Below, one piece after another: positions 61,414 to 64,000 of a stretch of 64,000 nucleotides of DNA. The notes beneath the pieces are model-generated. The model made no database searches. It had not been told where the DNA came from and worked only from the letters and a program-made list of their open reading frames with translations. The position numbers and the translations under genes were made by a program. Position 1 is the first letter of the stretch, and every line of letters begins with the position of its first letter. This stretch comes from Petrolisthes cinctipes (taxonomy: Eukaryota > Arthropoda > Malacostraca > Decapoda > Porcellanidae): positions 163,083-227,082 of the forward strand of contig JAWQEG010001554.1 of the NCBI GenBank assembly GCA_033782935.1. Direction: 5' to 3'.

Positions 61414-62249
61414 GCCGTTGTGCGAGTGTTCCTTGATGGTTTCACACGACACATTCGAGGACGGTCGCCTACTTGCGCAACTAAACCCACAGGTACCCTC
61501 TTTGTATGGATCGTAAGGTCCCCTAGGGTACTTCTTTTCCTTGTAACTCTCTCTCTCTCCCTCCCTCCCCTTAGCTTATTACTGTTACTTCCTTCCGTTC
61601 CTTCCTTCCTCTGTTTATCTCATATTACTCGTTCTCACCATCTTATTGCATCTTAGTATAGTAATTCTTCCTCAGTTCACTATCTATCTCCTTTTATTCT
61701 TACTTTTCCATTACTTTTAGTCTATTCATTCTCCCCAAAAAATTATAATCCATCATCTTCCCACTGATCTTCTCGCATTTCATCCCTTTTCTTTTTTTCC
61801 TCTTACATTTTCTTCGGTTTCTATCTGCAGTATATATCCTTATTATTGCTTTTCCATACGTTTTAGTTAATTTTTTTCTCCCCCAAAATTATAATCCATC
61901 ATCATCTTCCCACTGATTTTCCTCATTCATGCTCGGACTTTCTTTTCCTCTTAACATTTTCCTCGGGTTTCATTTGTCTCTTGTTATTGTTTTTTCCATA
62001 ACTTAAAGTCTAATAATTCTTGCTCCCACAAATTATATAATCCATCATTTATTCTTCCCACTGATTTACCCCCCATTCACGCACGTACTTTCTTTTCCCC
62101 CTCACATTTTCCTCACTCACTCATTCACTCACTCGCTTCCACTTTCTCACTTAGTCTCTCTTCATCCGCTCGCTACGAACATTTTCCGCCAGTTCTCCTA
62201 TAATGGGTTCTCATATTTCTTCTATTCCGATCTTCACACATACCCCCCC

Positions 62250-62712
62250 ACCACCATCCACCTCCCTGCTTTCATTCTGCTTTCTCCTCCCCCCACCATC
62301 ATCCACCTCCCTGCTTTCATTCTGCTTTCTCCTCCCCCCCCACCATCCACCTCCCTGCTTTCATTCTGCTTTCTCCTCCCCCCACCATCATCCACCTCCC
62401 TGCTTTCATTCTGCTTTCTCCTCCCCCACCATCCATATCTCTGCTTTCATTCTGTTTTCTCCTCCCCCACCACCCACATCTCTGCTTTCATTCTGCTTTC
62501 TCCTCCCCACCACCCACATCTCTGCTTTCATTCTGTTTTCCTCCTCCCCCACCATCCACCTCTCTGCTTTCATTCTGCTTTCTCCTCCCCCACCATCATC
62601 CACCTCCCTGCTTTCATTCTGTTTTCTCCTCCCCCACCATCCACCTCCCTGCTTTCATTCTGCTTTCTCCTCCCCCCACCATCCACCTCTCTGCTTTCAT
62701 TCTGCTTTCTCC
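62250..62712. repeat. Minisatellite, about 11 units of ~42 bp
   Basis: The unit is roughly CACCATCCACCTCCCTGCTT followed by TCATTCTGCTTTCTCCTCCC. Unit length varies by C-run and CAT insertions, so the frame changes from unit to unit; this argues against coding. Confidence 0.92.
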
Positions 62713-63214
62713 TCCTCCATGCAGTTCCTACTTTATTTTCTCTCCCCTGCTTCCTCCTCCTCTTCCCCCTTTTCCTGCCTTCTCTCCCTTGTATTCTCCT
62801 CCTCTTCCATGTAGCTACTTCTCTACTTTCTCTCCCCTACTTCTTCCTCCTCATCCTCCCCCTCCTCCTGCTTTCCTCTACCTTGCTTACTATTTTTCTA
62901 ATTTCTCTCCCCTTCTTCCTCCTCCATCTCCCCCTTTTCCTGCTTTCTCTCCCCTTGCATCCTCCTCCTCTTCCTCCCCCTTGCATCCTCCTCTTCCTCC
63001 CCCTTGCATCCTCCTCCTTCTCCCCTTCTTCCTTCTTTACTTTACCCTTCATTCTCCTCCTCCTTCTCACTCTTCCTCTTTTCTCTCCTCCTCCTCCTGC
63101 TTACCTCCCTAGTACCTCATGCCTCCCATTCATCTTTCTTTCCTCCTCTTCTTTCTCCCTTCAGTATCCTCTCATGCATGCAACTTAAATATTATCGTTC
63201 CACACTGCTTCCTA

Positions 63215-63220
<6 letters not shown>

Positions 63221-63268
<48 letters not shown>

Positions 63269-63391
63269 TGTTAACTTTCTCGCTTGTGTTGCATTATCTT
63301 GGTGTCCTTTGTTCTTTCTTATCTCCTCTCACTCGTTTCTCATTTTATCAGTACACTTTTCACTCATTAGGTACTGACTGCCCCATGATTC

Positions 63392-63466
<75 letters not shown>
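63221..63466. repeat. Two (CT)n microsatellites
   Basis: Tracts 63221-63265 and 63391-63466 (the second with one GT interruption), separated by ~125 bases of unique pyrimidine-rich sequence. Confidence 0.97.
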
Positions 63467-63470
<4 letters not shown>

Positions 63471-63769
63471 GTTTAGTTACATTGTATAGGTAAACAAAAA
63501 GACCACTAGACCTTTCATTTGTGTTTCTTTTGTATTAATTTGTATTCATGTTGTCTGTTGCTTCCTTTGTATTCCTGAGGTGTTTGTGCTTCCTTTGTAT
63601 TCCCCTTCGAACCCCCTCCCCCCCTCCCCACTTCCCCACTTCCCTTATATACCCCTCCTTTGGTCTCTGGGGAAAGGGGGGAGGGGTGCAAGGCTTTTAA
63701 CCGTTTCTAAAATATGGCCCCTTCTGAACTCTTACCCCCTTGAGACATCCTTGCCCCCACCCCACCTCG

Positions 63770-64000
63770 TTTCTTCCCCCTCCCCCCCCTCATACTCATC
63801 ATCATATTCCCCCCTCATACTCATCATCATATCCCCCTCCCCCCCTCATACTCATCACATTCACCTCTCCCCCCATCATCATCATCATCAAATTCCCCCC
63901 TCCCCCCCTCATACTCATCACATTTTCCCCCTCCCCCCGTCATCATATTACCCTTTTCCCCCCGTCATCACATCCCCCCTCCCCCCTCATCCTCATCATC
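63770..64000. repeat. C-rich tandem repeat with TCATACTCATCATCAT motif, runs off the edge
   Basis: Six or more imperfect units of CCCCCCTCATACTCATCATC, with variable C-run and TCATCAT length, continue to the last base of the window. Confidence 0.9.

Noticed and set aside
62203..63188. Open frames of 100-200 residues rich in Pro, Ser and Phe
   Set aside because: They follow a pyrimidine-rich minisatellite whose unit length is not a multiple of three, so the frame changes from unit to unit; no splice context.

Overview
The window is animal nuclear DNA: AT-rich, with GT-AG introns, long intergenic stretches, and many decayed non-LTR retrotransposons and small inverted-repeat elements. The proteins are arthropod-like. 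The many (CT)n arrays, the CCTAA (TTAGG-type) runs and the repeat content make a decapod crustacean the best guess; this is inference and the species cannot be read from the sequence.

Six protein-coding genes can be assembled exon by exon with consistent splice phases. Left to right they are: the 3' part of EXOSC4/RRP41 (+, 1-1860, cut by the left edge); SVOP, an MFS transporter (+, 4482-11647, 12 coding exons, 509 aa); PTDSS1, phosphatidylserine synthase (+, 15033-21947, 8 exons, 478 aa); a GLT8D1-like family-8 glycosyltransferase (-, 30322-35374, 7 exons, 348 aa); FAM98 (+, 36192-44288, 8 exons, 479 aa); and GNS, lysosomal N-acetylglucosamine-6-sulfatase (-, 49618-52285, 4 coding exons, 536 aa). 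GLT8D1 and FAM98 are head-to-head with about 0.8 kb between start codons. The genes are unrelated housekeeping or neuronal functions (RNA decay, vesicle transport, phospholipid synthesis, glycosylation, tRNA ligation, glycan degradation); nothing suggests an operon-like unit.

Introns and intergenic DNA carry at least four kinds of non-LTR retrotransposon remnants: a 5'-truncated LINE in an SVOP intron with related fragments, a LINE whose 3' tail is (GAT)n with several 3'-end copies, a Jockey-like element present as a head-to-head pair, and CR1/Jockey-type pieces. There are also several inverted-repeat (MITE/foldback) families, a Tigger/pogo remnant, and one nested insertion for which an empty target site exists elsewhere in the window. 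The last 3.4 kb is almost pure pyrimidine on the + strand: (CT)n arrays, an 11-unit minisatellite and a C-rich TCATCAT tract.

The most interesting observation is that the GLT8D1-like protein appears to have lost two of the three metal-ligand positions of GT8 enzymes (the first Asp of DXD and the His of HxxGxxKPW), so it may be a pseudo-glycosyltransferase. Second is a ~925-bp composite palindrome in PTDSS1 intron 1, made of two inverted ~370-bp elements containing telomere-like CCTAA repeats around a third, unrelated hairpin element.
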